In this document: piece by piece, positions 25,897 through 34,876 of the stretch | Layout: every line of letters starts with the position of its first letter | Position numbering within the stretch: the first letter of the stretch is position 1 | Assembly (NCBI GenBank): GCA_947074115.1 | Contig: CAMTOK010000004.1 | Span: forward strand, 1-51,224 | Direction: 5' to 3' | DNA length: 51,224 nucleotides | From: an uncultured Erysipelotrichaceae bacterium | Lineage (GTDB): Bacteria > Bacillota_I > Bacilli_A > Erysipelotrichales > Coprobacillaceae | The notes under the pieces: model-generated | What the model was told of the DNA's origin: nothing | The model's input: only the letters and a program-made list of their open reading frames with translations | Database searches by the model: none | Made by a program: the position numbers and the translations under genes

Positions 25897-26649
25897 ATGA
25901 ATAATAAAAAAATAGCTTTAGTAACTGGAGGTAGTCAAGGGATAGGACTTGCTACCGTTGAGCTGTTTGCGAAAAATGGATATGGTGTTGTTATTGCTGA
26001 TATTAAGCAAGAACAAGCTGAAAATGTGGCTAAAAGATTAAAAAGTGATGGTTATGATGCTTTTGCTGTTGGATGTGATGTAAGTAAAGAAGAAGATGTA
26101 AAGTCTATGATGGAGTGTATTATGAAAGTCTTTGGTAGACTTGACGTTGCTGTAAATAATGCAGGAATACACCAAACACCACATATTAATATTATAGATA
26201 TGCCAGTAGAACAGTATAGATCATTGACAGATATAAATCTTATGGGAATTTGGTCATGTATGAAGCATGAAATACCACTTATGTTAAAAAGTAATGATTG
26301 CGCTATTGTTAATGTTTCATCGGTTGGTGGTGTAGTCGGGACTGCGGGTGAATCAGTATATACTGCGACAAAGCATGGTATTTTAGGTTTAACGAAGGCA
26401 ACAGCGTTGGAATACGCAAAAGAAGGAGTAAGAATTAATGCGGTTTGTCCAGGTGCTATCTATACACCAATGGGAGATACGTTATTGTCAAGTGCTCCGG
26501 GATTAGAGGAAGCGTTACAGAACATGATACCAGCTGGGCGTTTAGGCCAAGCAGAAGAGATCGCTGAAGCGATTTACTGGTTAGCTAGCCCACAAGCGAG
26601 TTATGTAGTAGGACATTCATTAATTGTTGATGGCGGAATGACAGTCTAG
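25897..26649 (+). CDS. Short-chain dehydrogenase/reductase
   Basis: A 250-residue classical SDR with NAD(P) cofactor. It shows TGGSQGIG (residues 11-18), an acidic residue after the second strand (VIADIKQEQ) suggesting NAD, VNNAG, catalytic Ser in VNVSSVGG, and the YTATK active-site pair, with PGAIYTPM and a C-terminal VVGHSLIVDGGMTV. These are typical of 3-oxoacyl-ACP or sugar/alcohol dehydrogenases. The ATG at 25897 has GGAGGT seven bases upstream; the in-frame ATG at 25882 lies before that site. The aldo/keto reductase follows 19 bases on. Substrate is unknown. Confidence 0.92.
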   Translation: MNNKKIALVTGGSQGIGLATVELFAKNGYGVVIADIKQEQAENVAKRLKSDGYDAFAVGCDVSKEEDVKSMMECIMKVFGRLDVAVNNAGIHQTPHINIIDMPVEQYRSLTDINLMGIWSCMKHEIPLMLKSNDCAIVNVSSVGGVVGTAGESVYTATKHGILGLTKATALEYAKEGVRINAVCPGAIYTPMGDTLLSSAPGLEEALQNMIPAGRLGQAEEIAEAIYWLASPQASYVVGHSLIVDGGMTV

Positions 26650-26668
26650 AGATTAAGAGGTGGTATTT

Positions 26669-27799
26669 ATGACACATAAGAAATTAGGGTTTGGTTTAAT
26701 GAGATTACCATTAAAAGAAAATGATTCGAACGTCATTGATGATATCGAATTAAATAAAATGGTTGATCTCTTTATAAAAAATAAGTTTAAGTATTTTGAT
26801 ACAAGTTATGTATATCATAATGGAGAAAGTGAAACGGCAATAAAAAAAGCACTCGTGGATAGATATCAACGATGTGATTATTTGCTTGCTAACAAATTAC
26901 CTGTATTTATTATTTCTAAGAAAGAGGAAGTAGAAAATATTTTCGAGGAACAATTAGAAAAATGTGGAGTATCATATTTTGATTATTATCTACTTCATAA
27001 TTTGAATTTAGAAAATTATGAACATCAGGTAACTCAGCTAGAAATGTTTGATTATTTAAAAATAAAGAAAAGTGAAGGGAAAATAAGAAAAATTGGCTTC
27101 TCATTTCATGATTCATTTGATATTTTAGATAAAATCTTAACTGAACATCCTGAAGTTGATTTTGTGCAAATTGCCTTAAATTATTATGATTGGGAGAGTC
27201 AATCAATACAATCAAGATTATGTTATGAAACTATAATTAAACACAATAAAGAAGTCATTGTTATGGAACCTGTGAAAGGTGGTATGTTGTCAACTCTAGA
27301 CGAATATTGCATGGATTTATTTGATGATTTGAACCCAACTTATTCAACGACTTCGTGGGCTATTCGATTTTCTGCAAGTTTACAAAATGTCTCAACAGTT
27401 CTTTCGGGAATGTCATCAAATAAACAAATGATTGATAATATTTCTTATATGAATGAATTTAGACAACTCACAGGACAAGAAACAAGTCGCCTATTATCTA
27501 TTGCTGAAAAGTGGAGAGAAAAAAAGGTGATTAATTGTAGCCGTTGTCAACATTGTATAAATGTATGCCCTAAAAGTATTGAAATTTCAACCATACTAGA
27601 AATATACAATAGTATTATGAATCAACCAAATCCACAATTTAACGCTGAACTCAACTATTATAAGAATATAAAGTATAAGGAACACGGTTTCGACCAATGT
27701 GATTCTTGTATGAAATGTGATAGAGTTTGTCCAAATGATTTGAATATTTATAATGAGCTAAAACATGTAACTGATTTTTTAATGAAGTACGGGTTTTAA
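26669..27799 (+). CDS. Aldo/keto reductase with C-terminal 4Fe-4S domain
   Basis: A 376-residue fusion. Residues 1-270 are the aldo/keto reductase barrel, with LGFGLMRLP, FDTSYVYHNGE (catalytic Asp and Tyr), ANKLP (Lys position) and DYYLLHNL (His). Residues 285-370 carry two ferredoxin-like motifs, CSRCQHCINVCP and CDSCMKCDRVCP, each able to hold a [4Fe-4S] cluster. This class is found widely in anaerobes. The clusters suggest electron exchange with ferredoxin or flavodoxin. It is probably co-transcribed with the SDR gene under the LysR protein. The ATG at 26669 has AGAGGTGG upstream. Substrate unknown. Confidence 0.9.
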   Translation: MTHKKLGFGLMRLPLKENDSNVIDDIELNKMVDLFIKNKFKYFDTSYVYHNGESETAIKKALVDRYQRCDYLLANKLPVFIISKKEEVENIFEEQLEKCGVSYFDYYLLHNLNLENYEHQVTQLEMFDYLKIKKSEGKIRKIGFSFHDSFDILDKILTEHPEVDFVQIALNYYDWESQSIQSRLCYETIIKHNKEVIVMEPVKGGMLSTLDEYCMDLFDDLNPTYSTTSWAIRFSASLQNVSTVLSGMSSNKQMIDNISYMNEFRQLTGQETSRLLSIAEKWREKKVINCSRCQHCINVCPKSIEISTILEIYNSIMNQPNPQFNAELNYYKNIKYKEHGFDQCDSCMKCDRVCPNDLNIYNELKHVTDFLMKYGF

Positions 27800-27869
27800 T
27801 TTCATTCATATTATGAAAATACAAATCTCTTTAAGTGTTTATTGATATAATTGTATTGAGGTGAATACA

Positions 27870-28643
27870 ATGATTAAAATAATATTCTTTGATGTTGATG
27901 GCACATTGATATCAAAACAAAATCCAATAATAAAAGAAGACGTTATAAGTGCCTTAAAACACCTTAGAGAGAAAGGGATCTATTTAATTGTTGCGACAGG
28001 TAGACACAAAACAGAAATAGATGAATTAAAGTTAGAGGAATCATTTGTTTTTGATGGTTATCTCTATTTAAACGGAGGGTATTGTGTATTTAATGATACT
28101 GTTATATATGAAAATAAACTTGCCGTTCAAGATGTTGAATATATGCAAGACTACATTAATAATCATGATTTAGCATGCTTATATGTAGAAAGAGATGAAA
28201 TCTATTTAAATAGAGTTAATCAAAATGTTATTGATGCTCAGGCATCAATACATTCACTCATACCACAAGTTAAAACAGTAAGTGATTTCAATGAGTTATA
28301 TCAAATTAACCCTTTTGTGGGAGCAAGTGAACTTGAAGGGTTGCTGTCAGGAACAAAAGAGAGTAAGGCGACATCTTGGCATGAAAAGGCATATGATGTT
28401 ATTCCGATGAGTAGTGGAAAAAAAGCCGGTATAGAGATTTTGTTAAAACACTTACAACTCACAAAAGAAGAGTCTATGGCTTTTGGAGATGGAGAAAATG
28501 ATATTGACATGTTTCAAACAGTTGGATATCCTATCGCAATGAAAAATGCATCTTGCCATGTCAAATCTTACGCTTGTTATATATGTGGTGATATTGATGA
28601 GGAAGGAATTTTAGACGGTCTAAAACAGTTTTATCTAATATAA
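27870..28643 (+). CDS. Cof-type HAD-superfamily phosphatase
   Basis: A 257-residue HAD hydrolase with motif I FFDVDGTLIS, motif II VATGRHK, motif III Lys in SSGKKAGIE and motif IV FGDGENDIDMF. Start at the ATG 27870, which has GAGGTG five bases upstream; an in-frame GTG at 27861 lies within that site. The aldo/keto reductase gene ends 70 bases before it with no visible terminator, so it may belong to the same transcript. It resembles the 2203 gene product in its layout (LYLNGGYCVFND and VIYENKLAVQD match that protein's segments), suggesting paralogues. Confidence 0.88.
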   Translation: MIKIIFFDVDGTLISKQNPIIKEDVISALKHLREKGIYLIVATGRHKTEIDELKLEESFVFDGYLYLNGGYCVFNDTVIYENKLAVQDVEYMQDYINNHDLACLYVERDEIYLNRVNQNVIDAQASIHSLIPQVKTVSDFNELYQINPFVGASELEGLLSGTKESKATSWHEKAYDVIPMSSGKKAGIEILLKHLQLTKEESMAFGDGENDIDMFQTVGYPIAMKNASCHVKSYACYICGDIDEEGILDGLKQFYLI

Positions 28644-28675
28644 AAACATAAATCATTGATTTATGTTTTCTTTTT
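28643..28675 (+). terminator. Terminator after the 27870 HAD gene
   Basis: An 11-bp stem (28643-28653 with 28659-28669) over a 5-base loop, followed by CTTTTT. Confidence 0.85.
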
Positions 28676-28676
28676 G

Positions 28677-28705
28677 TTGAAATCACAACAAATTCAATTT
28701 ATGAT
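28677..28705 (+). promoter_or_regulatory. Promoter of the asparaginase gene
   Basis: TTGAAA (28677-28682) and TATGAT (28700-28705) with a 17-base spacer, 26 bases before the start codon. Confidence 0.6.
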
Positions 28706-28731
28706 AATGATACAAAGAATGGAGTGGTACA

Positions 28732-29712
28732 ATGAAGACTATTGCAATAGTGGCAACAGGTGGAACAATTGCTGGTATGGGGGCTGATGGCAAGGCTACA
28801 AAATATATAGCAGGTAAAATTGATGTTGATCATATTTTAGAAACGATACCTATGGTGAAGGATATCGCAAACATTGAAAGTCATCAACTGTTTAGTGTTG
28901 ATAGTAATAATATTCATATAAATGATTGGATGACGCTATCTAATACAATAAATGAAATCGTTAATCAAGAGCATATTGATGGTGTTGTCGTGACACATGG
29001 GACGGATACATTGGATGAAACTGCGTATTATTTAACATTAACATTACATACATCCAAACCAGTTGTTATTACGGGAGCAATGAGACCTGCGACTGCAACG
29101 AGTGCTGATGGACCATATAATCTTTATCAGGCTATTGCCTTAGCAGCTAGTGATGAAGCACATCATCAAGGTGTTATGGGATTATTTTCTAATACAATAT
29201 TCTCAGCAAGAGATATTCAGAAAATCAGCAATTACAAGGTTGATGCCTTTGATCATAGAGGATTTGGTTGTTTAGGTTTTATGCAAGATCAAGACGTTTC
29301 TTTTTATACACGAACATTTAAAATACATACCCTTGCATCTCGTTTTTCAGAAGAACCTATTACATCATTACCAAATGTCGCAATAGCCTATTTTTATGTT
29401 GGTGCTCCAAGTGATAGTCTTTACCATCTTGCGAAAACACATAAAGGAATTGTTATTATAGGTTCAGGCAATGGAAACTACAATGACGAATGGAAAAAAG
29501 CAATATTGGATCTATCTCAACAAGGTATAATATTTGTTCGCTCATCACGTGTTAATCAAGGTGTCGTATTTAAGGACAATATCTTTGATCCAACAAATGC
29601 ATGTATACCAGCCAATACACTTTCAGGACAGAAGGCGCGTGTCCTACTTATGCTTTCGTTAATGCAGACGAATGATAAAACAGAAATAGAAAATATCTTT
29701 TCAAAATATTAG
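28732..29712 (+). CDS. L-asparaginase
   Basis: Hydrolyses asparagine to aspartate and ammonia. The 326-residue protein has the catalytic Thr in ATGGTIAGMG (about residues 8-17), Tyr in KATKYIAGKI, the second Thr in VVTHGTDTLDETAYYL with the Lys-containing VITGAMRPATATSADGPYNLY segment, all type II-like asparaginase signatures. There is no signal peptide, so it acts in the cytosol. Glutaminase side activity cannot be judged. It is monocistronic, with its own promoter and a terminator overlapping the stop. Confidence 0.93.
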   Translation: MKTIAIVATGGTIAGMGADGKATKYIAGKIDVDHILETIPMVKDIANIESHQLFSVDSNNIHINDWMTLSNTINEIVNQEHIDGVVVTHGTDTLDETAYYLTLTLHTSKPVVITGAMRPATATSADGPYNLYQAIALAASDEAHHQGVMGLFSNTIFSARDIQKISNYKVDAFDHRGFGCLGFMQDQDVSFYTRTFKIHTLASRFSEEPITSLPNVAIAYFYVGAPSDSLYHLAKTHKGIVIIGSGNGNYNDEWKKAILDLSQQGIIFVRSSRVNQGVVFKDNIFDPTNACIPANTLSGQKARVLLMLSLMQTNDKTEIENIFSKY

Positions 29713-29734
29713 TCATTTAATAATGACTTTTTTT
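29711..29734 (+). terminator. Terminator of the asparaginase gene
   Basis: AGTCATT (29711-29717) pairs with AATGACT (29722-29728), loop TAAT, then T residues. Confidence 0.85.
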
Positions 29735-29825
29735 GTTTTGATCTCGTATGGGTGAAATATTCAAACACATTCATTTATAAAACATATCCTATGATAGAAC
29801 TATATAAAAAAAGTAGGAGGAAAAT

Positions 29826-30659
29826 ATGAAAGTAAATGATTTTGTAACAAAAGCAGAAGCGGTATACAAAATGCAAACAATGTATCAGTTAGGTAAATTT
29901 TTAAATAGTAAAAGCGGTAGTTCGTATTTAGCTGATTGTTCAGGTTTAGTTAAAGGTATATTATGGGGTTACCCTGAAAATGGTAAATATGCCTCAAATA
30001 GTGTTCCAGATATAAATGCCAACACGATCATCTCTAAATGTTCTCTTGTATCAACAGATTTCACTAATATTAAAAAGGGTGAAGTTGTGTGGATGAATGA
30101 ACATATAGGAATCTATGTAGGTGATGGGCACGTTATTGAAGCAACCGCAGCATGGGATAACAAAGTAATGAAAACAAATTTAGCGAACATTAATGGAACA
30201 GGGTGTACACATTCAAGAAAATGGATCAAACATGGTTTTCTACCATATGTCGATTATAATGAATCACAAACAATACAATTCGTATATACGGGTGTGAGTC
30301 TTGTTGATTATCTTGAATCAATTGGTGTAGACAGTTCATTTACAAATCGTGCTAAACTAGCGAGCGCTAATGGAATTTCACCATACAGTGGAACAGCTGC
30401 ACAAAATACTGCACTTCTTAATAAACTAAGAGGAACAAGCAATGTCGTTGTCAATGAGACAAGGACTGTGTACTACAAAAAGTATACAGGAACAAGTGTA
30501 AGTTTAGTGGATATTCTTAAAGCATTGGGTGTAGACAGTTCTTACACAAATAGGGTTAAAATAGCAAAAGCCAATGGCATAACAGGTTACAATGGAAGCA
30601 GAGTCCAAAACAGTCAACTTGTTAACCTTGCTAAAAGTGGTAAACTTAAAGTTGCATAA
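29826..30659 (+). CDS. NlpC/P60-like endolysin-type hydrolase with two wall-binding repeats
   Basis: A 277-residue protein. The N-terminal 145 residues look like an NlpC/P60 or related cysteine peptidase: LADCSGLVKG (Cys38) and NEHIGIYVGDGHVIEA (His). Two ~45-residue repeats follow (about 154-205 and 219-277), sharing VSLVD.L...GVDSS.TNR.K.A.ANGI..Y.G....N..L. As I recall, this repeat is common at the C terminus of Firmicute phage endolysins, where it binds the wall. There is no signal peptide. It would cut muropeptides once it reaches the wall. No holin or other phage gene is near, so it may be a domesticated lysin, possibly acting in lysis or taken out by another route. It has AGGAGG upstream and its own terminator. 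Confidence 0.75.
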   Translation: MKVNDFVTKAEAVYKMQTMYQLGKFLNSKSGSSYLADCSGLVKGILWGYPENGKYASNSVPDINANTIISKCSLVSTDFTNIKKGEVVWMNEHIGIYVGDGHVIEATAAWDNKVMKTNLANINGTGCTHSRKWIKHGFLPYVDYNESQTIQFVYTGVSLVDYLESIGVDSSFTNRAKLASANGISPYSGTAAQNTALLNKLRGTSNVVVNETRTVYYKKYTGTSVSLVDILKALGVDSSYTNRVKIAKANGITGYNGSRVQNSQLVNLAKSGKLKVA

Positions 30660-30663
30660 AGTG

Positions 30664-30692
30664 AAACTCTCTACAGGGGTAGGGAGTTTTTC
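30664..30692 (+). terminator. Terminator of the endolysin-like gene
   Basis: AAACTCTCTAC (30664-30674) pairs with GTAGGGAGTTT (30679-30689), one G-U, loop AGGG, then T residues. Confidence 0.85.
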
Positions 30693-30716
30693 TTTGTCCT
30701 AATTTCTAATAAATAT

Positions 30717-30774
30717 TTGACATATTAATAAAATTGAGTTAATATAGTTAGCGTACTACGTAACGTGCTACGTA
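30717..30774 (+). promoter_or_regulatory. MarR-ABC operon promoter and operator
   Basis: TTGACA (30717-30722) and TAATAT (30740-30745) have a 17-base spacer. Directly downstream TACGTA occurs twice (30757-30762 and 30769-30774), six bases apart. Each copy is itself a palindrome, giving an 18-bp symmetric site typical of MarR dimers. It fits autorepression by the first gene of the operon. Confidence 0.75.
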
Positions 30775-30791
30775 TATGAAAAGGAGAATCT

Positions 30792-31259
30792 ATGGATAAG
30801 AAAGAAAGTATCAGTTGGTTAATTAAACAAACGCATTTGAAATTTCAATCAATACTAGAATTAAAGAATAAACAAAATGGATTGGATTTAACATGTTCAC
30901 AATGTGAAGTTATTGGTTTTATGGATCATCATAATAAAATGAAACCAACAGAAGAAATCAATCCTATACTTTTAGAGCGAACTTTTCAAGTCAGTCGTGC
31001 AACAATTTGTGGGATTTTAAAACGCTTGGAAGATAAAAATGTTGTTGAAGTCATCCCAAGTCAAAAAGATAATCGTTATAAACAAATTGTTTTAACTGAA
31101 AATGCATCTGAGTTTAAAAGTTTAATGAATCAAAATTTAGTTGAAGCTGATGGTATATTACTTAAGGGAATCAGTGAAGAGGAACAGGCTCAATTTAAAT
31201 ATTTATTAACTAAGGTGTTAAATAACTTAAAAGAAGAAAGAAGAGAGTATTATGATTAA
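30792..31259 (+). CDS. MarR-family transcriptional regulator
   Basis: A 155-residue MarR protein. The winged helix-turn-helix lies at about 45-115: LTCSQCEVIGFM, LERTFQVSRATICGILKRLEDKNVVE, and the wing VIPSQKDNRYKQIVLTENA. The N- and C-terminal helices would form the dimer. Two ABC-exporter genes follow with overlaps of eight bases, the standard layout in which a MarR protein represses a multidrug exporter until a drug binds. The operator just upstream supports this. Inducer unknown. Confidence 0.9.
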   Translation: MDKKESISWLIKQTHLKFQSILELKNKQNGLDLTCSQCEVIGFMDHHNKMKPTEEINPILLERTFQVSRATICGILKRLEDKNVVEVIPSQKDNRYKQIVLTENASEFKSLMNQNLVEADGILLKGISEEEQAQFKYLLTKVLNNLKEERREYYD

Positions 31260-32985
31260 GGGTTTATTAAGTCAAGTTAAAGAATTTAAGAAATCTTCTA
31301 TATTAGCGCCATTATGTATGGTTGGTGAAGTCGTTATGGAAATTACTTTACCATTTTTAATGGCTTTTATAGTTGATGAAGGTATTAATGGTCATGATTT
31401 AAATAAAGTGTTTATCTATGGTGGAATTATGTTGGTTGCTGCATCATTATCACTTATGTTTGGATCATTATCTGGTAAATATGCAGCTCATGCCTCAGCA
31501 GGTTTTGCAAGAAATCTTAGAAATGCGATGTTCTCTAAGATTCAAGATTTTTCATTTAAAAATGTTGATAAATATTCAACAGCAGGTTTAGTCACAAGAA
31601 TGATGACGGATGTAACGAATATACAAAATTCATACCAAATGATATTAAGAATGTGTGTTCGTGCACCATTAACACTTATATGTGCAATGTTTATGACATT
31701 TACTATTAGTGCTAAGTTATCAATGGTTTTTGTCTACGCCATTATATTTTTAAGTATTGTTCTTATACTTATTATAAAATTTGCATTCCCAACTTTTCAA
31801 TCTGTATTTGAGAAGTATGATGATTTAAATGCAAGTGTACAAGAAAATATTACAAATATGCGTGTTGTTAAAGCTTATGTAAAAGAACAAGATGAAACAG
31901 TTAAATTTAATAAAACATCGTATGCTGTTTATAAAATGTTTAAAAAGGCTGAAAATATTTTAGTTTTTAATGCACCATCAATGCAGTTAAGTATGTATTT
32001 TAGTTTAATTATGATTTCATATTTAGGAGCAACGATGATCGTCAGTCAAACACTGACAACAGGACAATTAATGAGTATGTTAACTTATACAACGAATATA
32101 TTAATGTCATTAATGATGTTAAGTATGGTATTTGTTATGATTACAATGTCAATTGCCTCTATGAAACGTGTCTATGAGGTCTTGCAAGAAGAATCAGATT
32201 TGGTTAATCCAACAGAACCAATTTATGAGATAAGTGATGGAAGTATTGATTTTGAAGATGTGTCATTTCAATACTATGATGACCAAGATGAAGCCAATTT
32301 ATCTCATATTCATTTAAATATAAAATCTGGTGAAACGATAGGTATTATTGGGGGAACGGGAAGTGCCAAATCGACATTGGTTCAGTTAATTCCTAGGCTC
32401 TATGATGTCAGTGATGGTGTTATAAAAGTTGGGGGTAAAGATGTCCGCGATTACGATTTGAAAACACTACGTGATGACGTCAGTATGGTACTTCAAAAGA
32501 ATGTTCTTTTCTCAGGAACAATTCGTGACAATATTAAGTGGGGAAATCAACATGCGAGTGATGAAGATGTTCAACGCGTCTGTAAACTTGCACAAGCGGA
32601 TGAATTTATTCAAAGATTCCCTGATGGTTATGACACGCATATTGAACAGGGAGGAAGCAATGTTTCAGGTGGACAAAAACAAAGATTATGTATTGCTAGG
32701 GCTTTGTTAAAGAAACCAAAAATATTAATTTTAGATGACTCGACAAGTGCTGTTGATACAAGAACAGATGCTTTAATTAGAAAAGCGTTTATTGAAGAAA
32801 TTAATGAAACAACAAAAATTATTATTGCGCAAAGAATCTCCTCAATTCAAGATGCAGATAGAATTATTGTTTTAGATGATGGGAAAATCAATGCGATTGG
32901 AACACATAATGAACTCTTAGAAAACAATACAATCTATCAAGAAGTTTATGAGACTCAAATGAAAGGAGACGATGAAGATGAATAA
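31252..32985 (+). CDS. ABC exporter half-transporter, degenerate-site subunit
   Basis: A 577-residue type IV ABC exporter (six spans in the first 310 residues, ATPase after about 340). Walker A is GGTGSAKS, with Ala372 where a Gly is usual. The signature VSGGQKQR is intact, but Walker B reads ILILDDST: the catalytic Glu is Asp496. Together with the partner at 32978, whose signature is LSQGQRQ, this gives one degenerate and one competent ATP site, the BmrC/BmrD or TM287/288 type of heterodimer. Substrates are probably drugs or lipids, inferred from the MarR control. Its start overlaps the MarR stop by eight bases. Confidence 0.92.
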   Translation: MIKGLLSQVKEFKKSSILAPLCMVGEVVMEITLPFLMAFIVDEGINGHDLNKVFIYGGIMLVAASLSLMFGSLSGKYAAHASAGFARNLRNAMFSKIQDFSFKNVDKYSTAGLVTRMMTDVTNIQNSYQMILRMCVRAPLTLICAMFMTFTISAKLSMVFVYAIIFLSIVLILIIKFAFPTFQSVFEKYDDLNASVQENITNMRVVKAYVKEQDETVKFNKTSYAVYKMFKKAENILVFNAPSMQLSMYFSLIMISYLGATMIVSQTLTTGQLMSMLTYTTNILMSLMMLSMVFVMITMSIASMKRVYEVLQEESDLVNPTEPIYEISDGSIDFEDVSFQYYDDQDEANLSHIHLNIKSGETIGIIGGTGSAKSTLVQLIPRLYDVSDGVIKVGGKDVRDYDLKTLRDDVSMVLQKNVLFSGTIRDNIKWGNQHASDEDVQRVCKLAQADEFIQRFPDGYDTHIEQGGSNVSGGQKQRLCIARALLKKPKILILDDSTSAVDTRTDALIRKAFIEEINETTKIIIAQRISSIQDADRIIVLDDGKINAIGTHNELLENNTIYQEVYETQMKGDDEDE

Positions 32986-34852
32986 AAAGATGGATAATAA
33001 AGCAGCAATGAAATCATTTAAAAGATTAACAAAATATATTCTCTTAAAAAATAAAACATCAGTTTTCTTTGTATTGATTTTAATCATTATCAGCTCACTT
33101 GCTTCTGTAGCGTCTTCTCTTTTCCTTAAGACGCTTATAGATCAGTATATTACTCCGATGATTGAAACAGGTGTTCATGATTTTACACCACTGATCACTG
33201 CTTTAACATATATGGCATGTATTTATGGTGTAGGTATTCTCTCAGCTTATGGATATTCAAAACTCTTGATTGAAGTCAGTCAAGGTACATTAAAGAAAAT
33301 AAGAGATGACTTATTTGCACACATGGAAAAACTTCCAATTCAATATTTTGACACTCATCCTCATGGTGACATTATGAGTATTTATACAAATGATACTGAT
33401 ACATTGCGTCAAATGATTTCTCAAAGTATTCCACAATGTTTTGCGAGTCTAATAACAATTGTCAGTGTATTTGTCTCAATGTTGACATTATCTATACCAC
33501 TTACCGGCGTTGTCGTTGTTATGGTTGTGATTATGCAAATGGCATTAAAATTCCTTGCAGGTAAAAGTGGAATTTACTTTAAAGAACAACAAAGTCAATT
33601 GGGTAACGTAAATGGTTATATAGAAGAAATGATGGAAGGGAGTAAAGTTGTCAAAGTCTTTACTCATGAAGATATTGTTAAAGAAGAATTTGAAAATATT
33701 AACCAACAGCTTTATGAAGCTGCATATCATGCAAATAAATATTCAAATTTACTTGGCCCAGTTATGGGGAATTTAGGAAATCTCTCATATGTGTTTACAG
33801 CTTTTTTAGGAGGGGTACTCGCAATTAATGGAATTGGTGGGTTAACAATCGGGTCACTCGCTGCATTCTTACAATTAAATAGATCATTTAATATGCCAAT
33901 TAGTCAAATCTCACAACAATTAAATATGATTATTATGGCGTTAGCTGGTACGGAGAGAATATTTAATCTTTTAGACCAACCGGTAGAAATTAATGATGGA
34001 GTTGTGACACTTGTTCATGTCACTGAAGAAAATGGTCAGTTAATAGAGACAACAGAAAGAACTGGAGTCTGGGCTTGGAAACATCCTTATCAAGATGGAA
34101 CATCTCAACTTGTTAGACTTGTAGGAAATGTCAAGTTTGAAAATGTTGATTTCTCATATGTTGAAGATAAACAAATTCTTCATGAAATTAACCTCTTTGC
34201 TGATCAGGGACAAAAGGTTGCTTTTGTGGGAGCAACAGGAGCAGGAAAGACAACAATAACAAATTTAATAAATCGTTTCTATGATATTCAAAATGGGAGT
34301 ATCACTTATGATGGTATTGATATTAAATTAATTAATAAAGATGATTTAAGACGTTCATTAGGGATTGTCTTACAGGATACACATTTATTTACTGGAACAA
34401 TTAAAGAAAATATTGCTTATGCTCGTCCGACTGCAACAGATGAAGAAATCTTAGCAGCGAGTCAACTTGCAAATGCGGATACGTTTATTCAGCATTTAGA
34501 ACATGGATATGATACTGTCTTAACAAATGATGGATCTTCATTGTCACAAGGACAAAGACAATTGTTATCTATCGCAAGAGCAGCCTTAGCGAATTCTCCA
34601 GTTCTTATTCTCGATGAAGCAACATCTTCAATTGATTCAAGAACAGAGAAAATAGTTCAGAGTGGTATGGATCGATTAATGAGTGGAAGAACAACATTTG
34701 TTATTGCTCATAGATTATCAACGATTAAAAATTCAGATGTCATTATGGTTATGGATCAAGGGAAAATCATTGAAAGAGGTAACCATAAATCATTGTTAGA
34801 GAAAAAAGGAACTTATTATCAGTTATATACTGGTGCAATAGAAATAGATTAA
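32978..34852 (+). CDS. ABC exporter half-transporter, catalytically competent subunit
   Basis: A 624-residue partner of the 31252 exporter. Six spans lie in the first 325 residues. Between the membrane part and the ATPase is an insertion of about 50 residues (VTEENGQLIETTERTGVWAW) seen in this subfamily. The ATPase has Walker A GATGAGKTT, signature LSQGQRQ, and Walker B LILDEATSSID with Glu547 intact. The ATG at 32978 is nine bases after AAAGGAG; an in-frame ATG at 32972 is only three bases from it. It overlaps the previous gene by eight bases, supporting a fixed stoichiometry. Confidence 0.92.
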   Translation: MNKKMDNKAAMKSFKRLTKYILLKNKTSVFFVLILIIISSLASVASSLFLKTLIDQYITPMIETGVHDFTPLITALTYMACIYGVGILSAYGYSKLLIEVSQGTLKKIRDDLFAHMEKLPIQYFDTHPHGDIMSIYTNDTDTLRQMISQSIPQCFASLITIVSVFVSMLTLSIPLTGVVVVMVVIMQMALKFLAGKSGIYFKEQQSQLGNVNGYIEEMMEGSKVVKVFTHEDIVKEEFENINQQLYEAAYHANKYSNLLGPVMGNLGNLSYVFTAFLGGVLAINGIGGLTIGSLAAFLQLNRSFNMPISQISQQLNMIIMALAGTERIFNLLDQPVEINDGVVTLVHVTEENGQLIETTERTGVWAWKHPYQDGTSQLVRLVGNVKFENVDFSYVEDKQILHEINLFADQGQKVAFVGATGAGKTTITNLINRFYDIQNGSITYDGIDIKLINKDDLRRSLGIVLQDTHLFTGTIKENIAYARPTATDEEILAASQLANADTFIQHLEHGYDTVLTNDGSSLSQGQRQLLSIARAALANSPVLILDEATSSIDSRTEKIVQSGMDRLMSGRTTFVIAHRLSTIKNSDVIMVMDQGKIIERGNHKSLLEKKGTYYQLYTGAIEID

Positions 34853-34876
34853 AAAAACAACCCGAGGGTTGTTTTT
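34853..34876. terminator. Bidirectional terminator between ABC exporter and ilvE
   Basis: AAAAACAACC (34853-34862) pairs with GGTTGTTTTT (34867-34876) over a CGAG loop. It serves both convergent transcripts; the ilvE stop codon lies in the right arm. Confidence 0.8.

Noticed and set aside
30280-30655. Possible DNA duplication inside the endolysin-like gene
   Set aside because: The similarity is at protein level between two wall-binding domains; it is part of the gene, not a separate mobile repeat.
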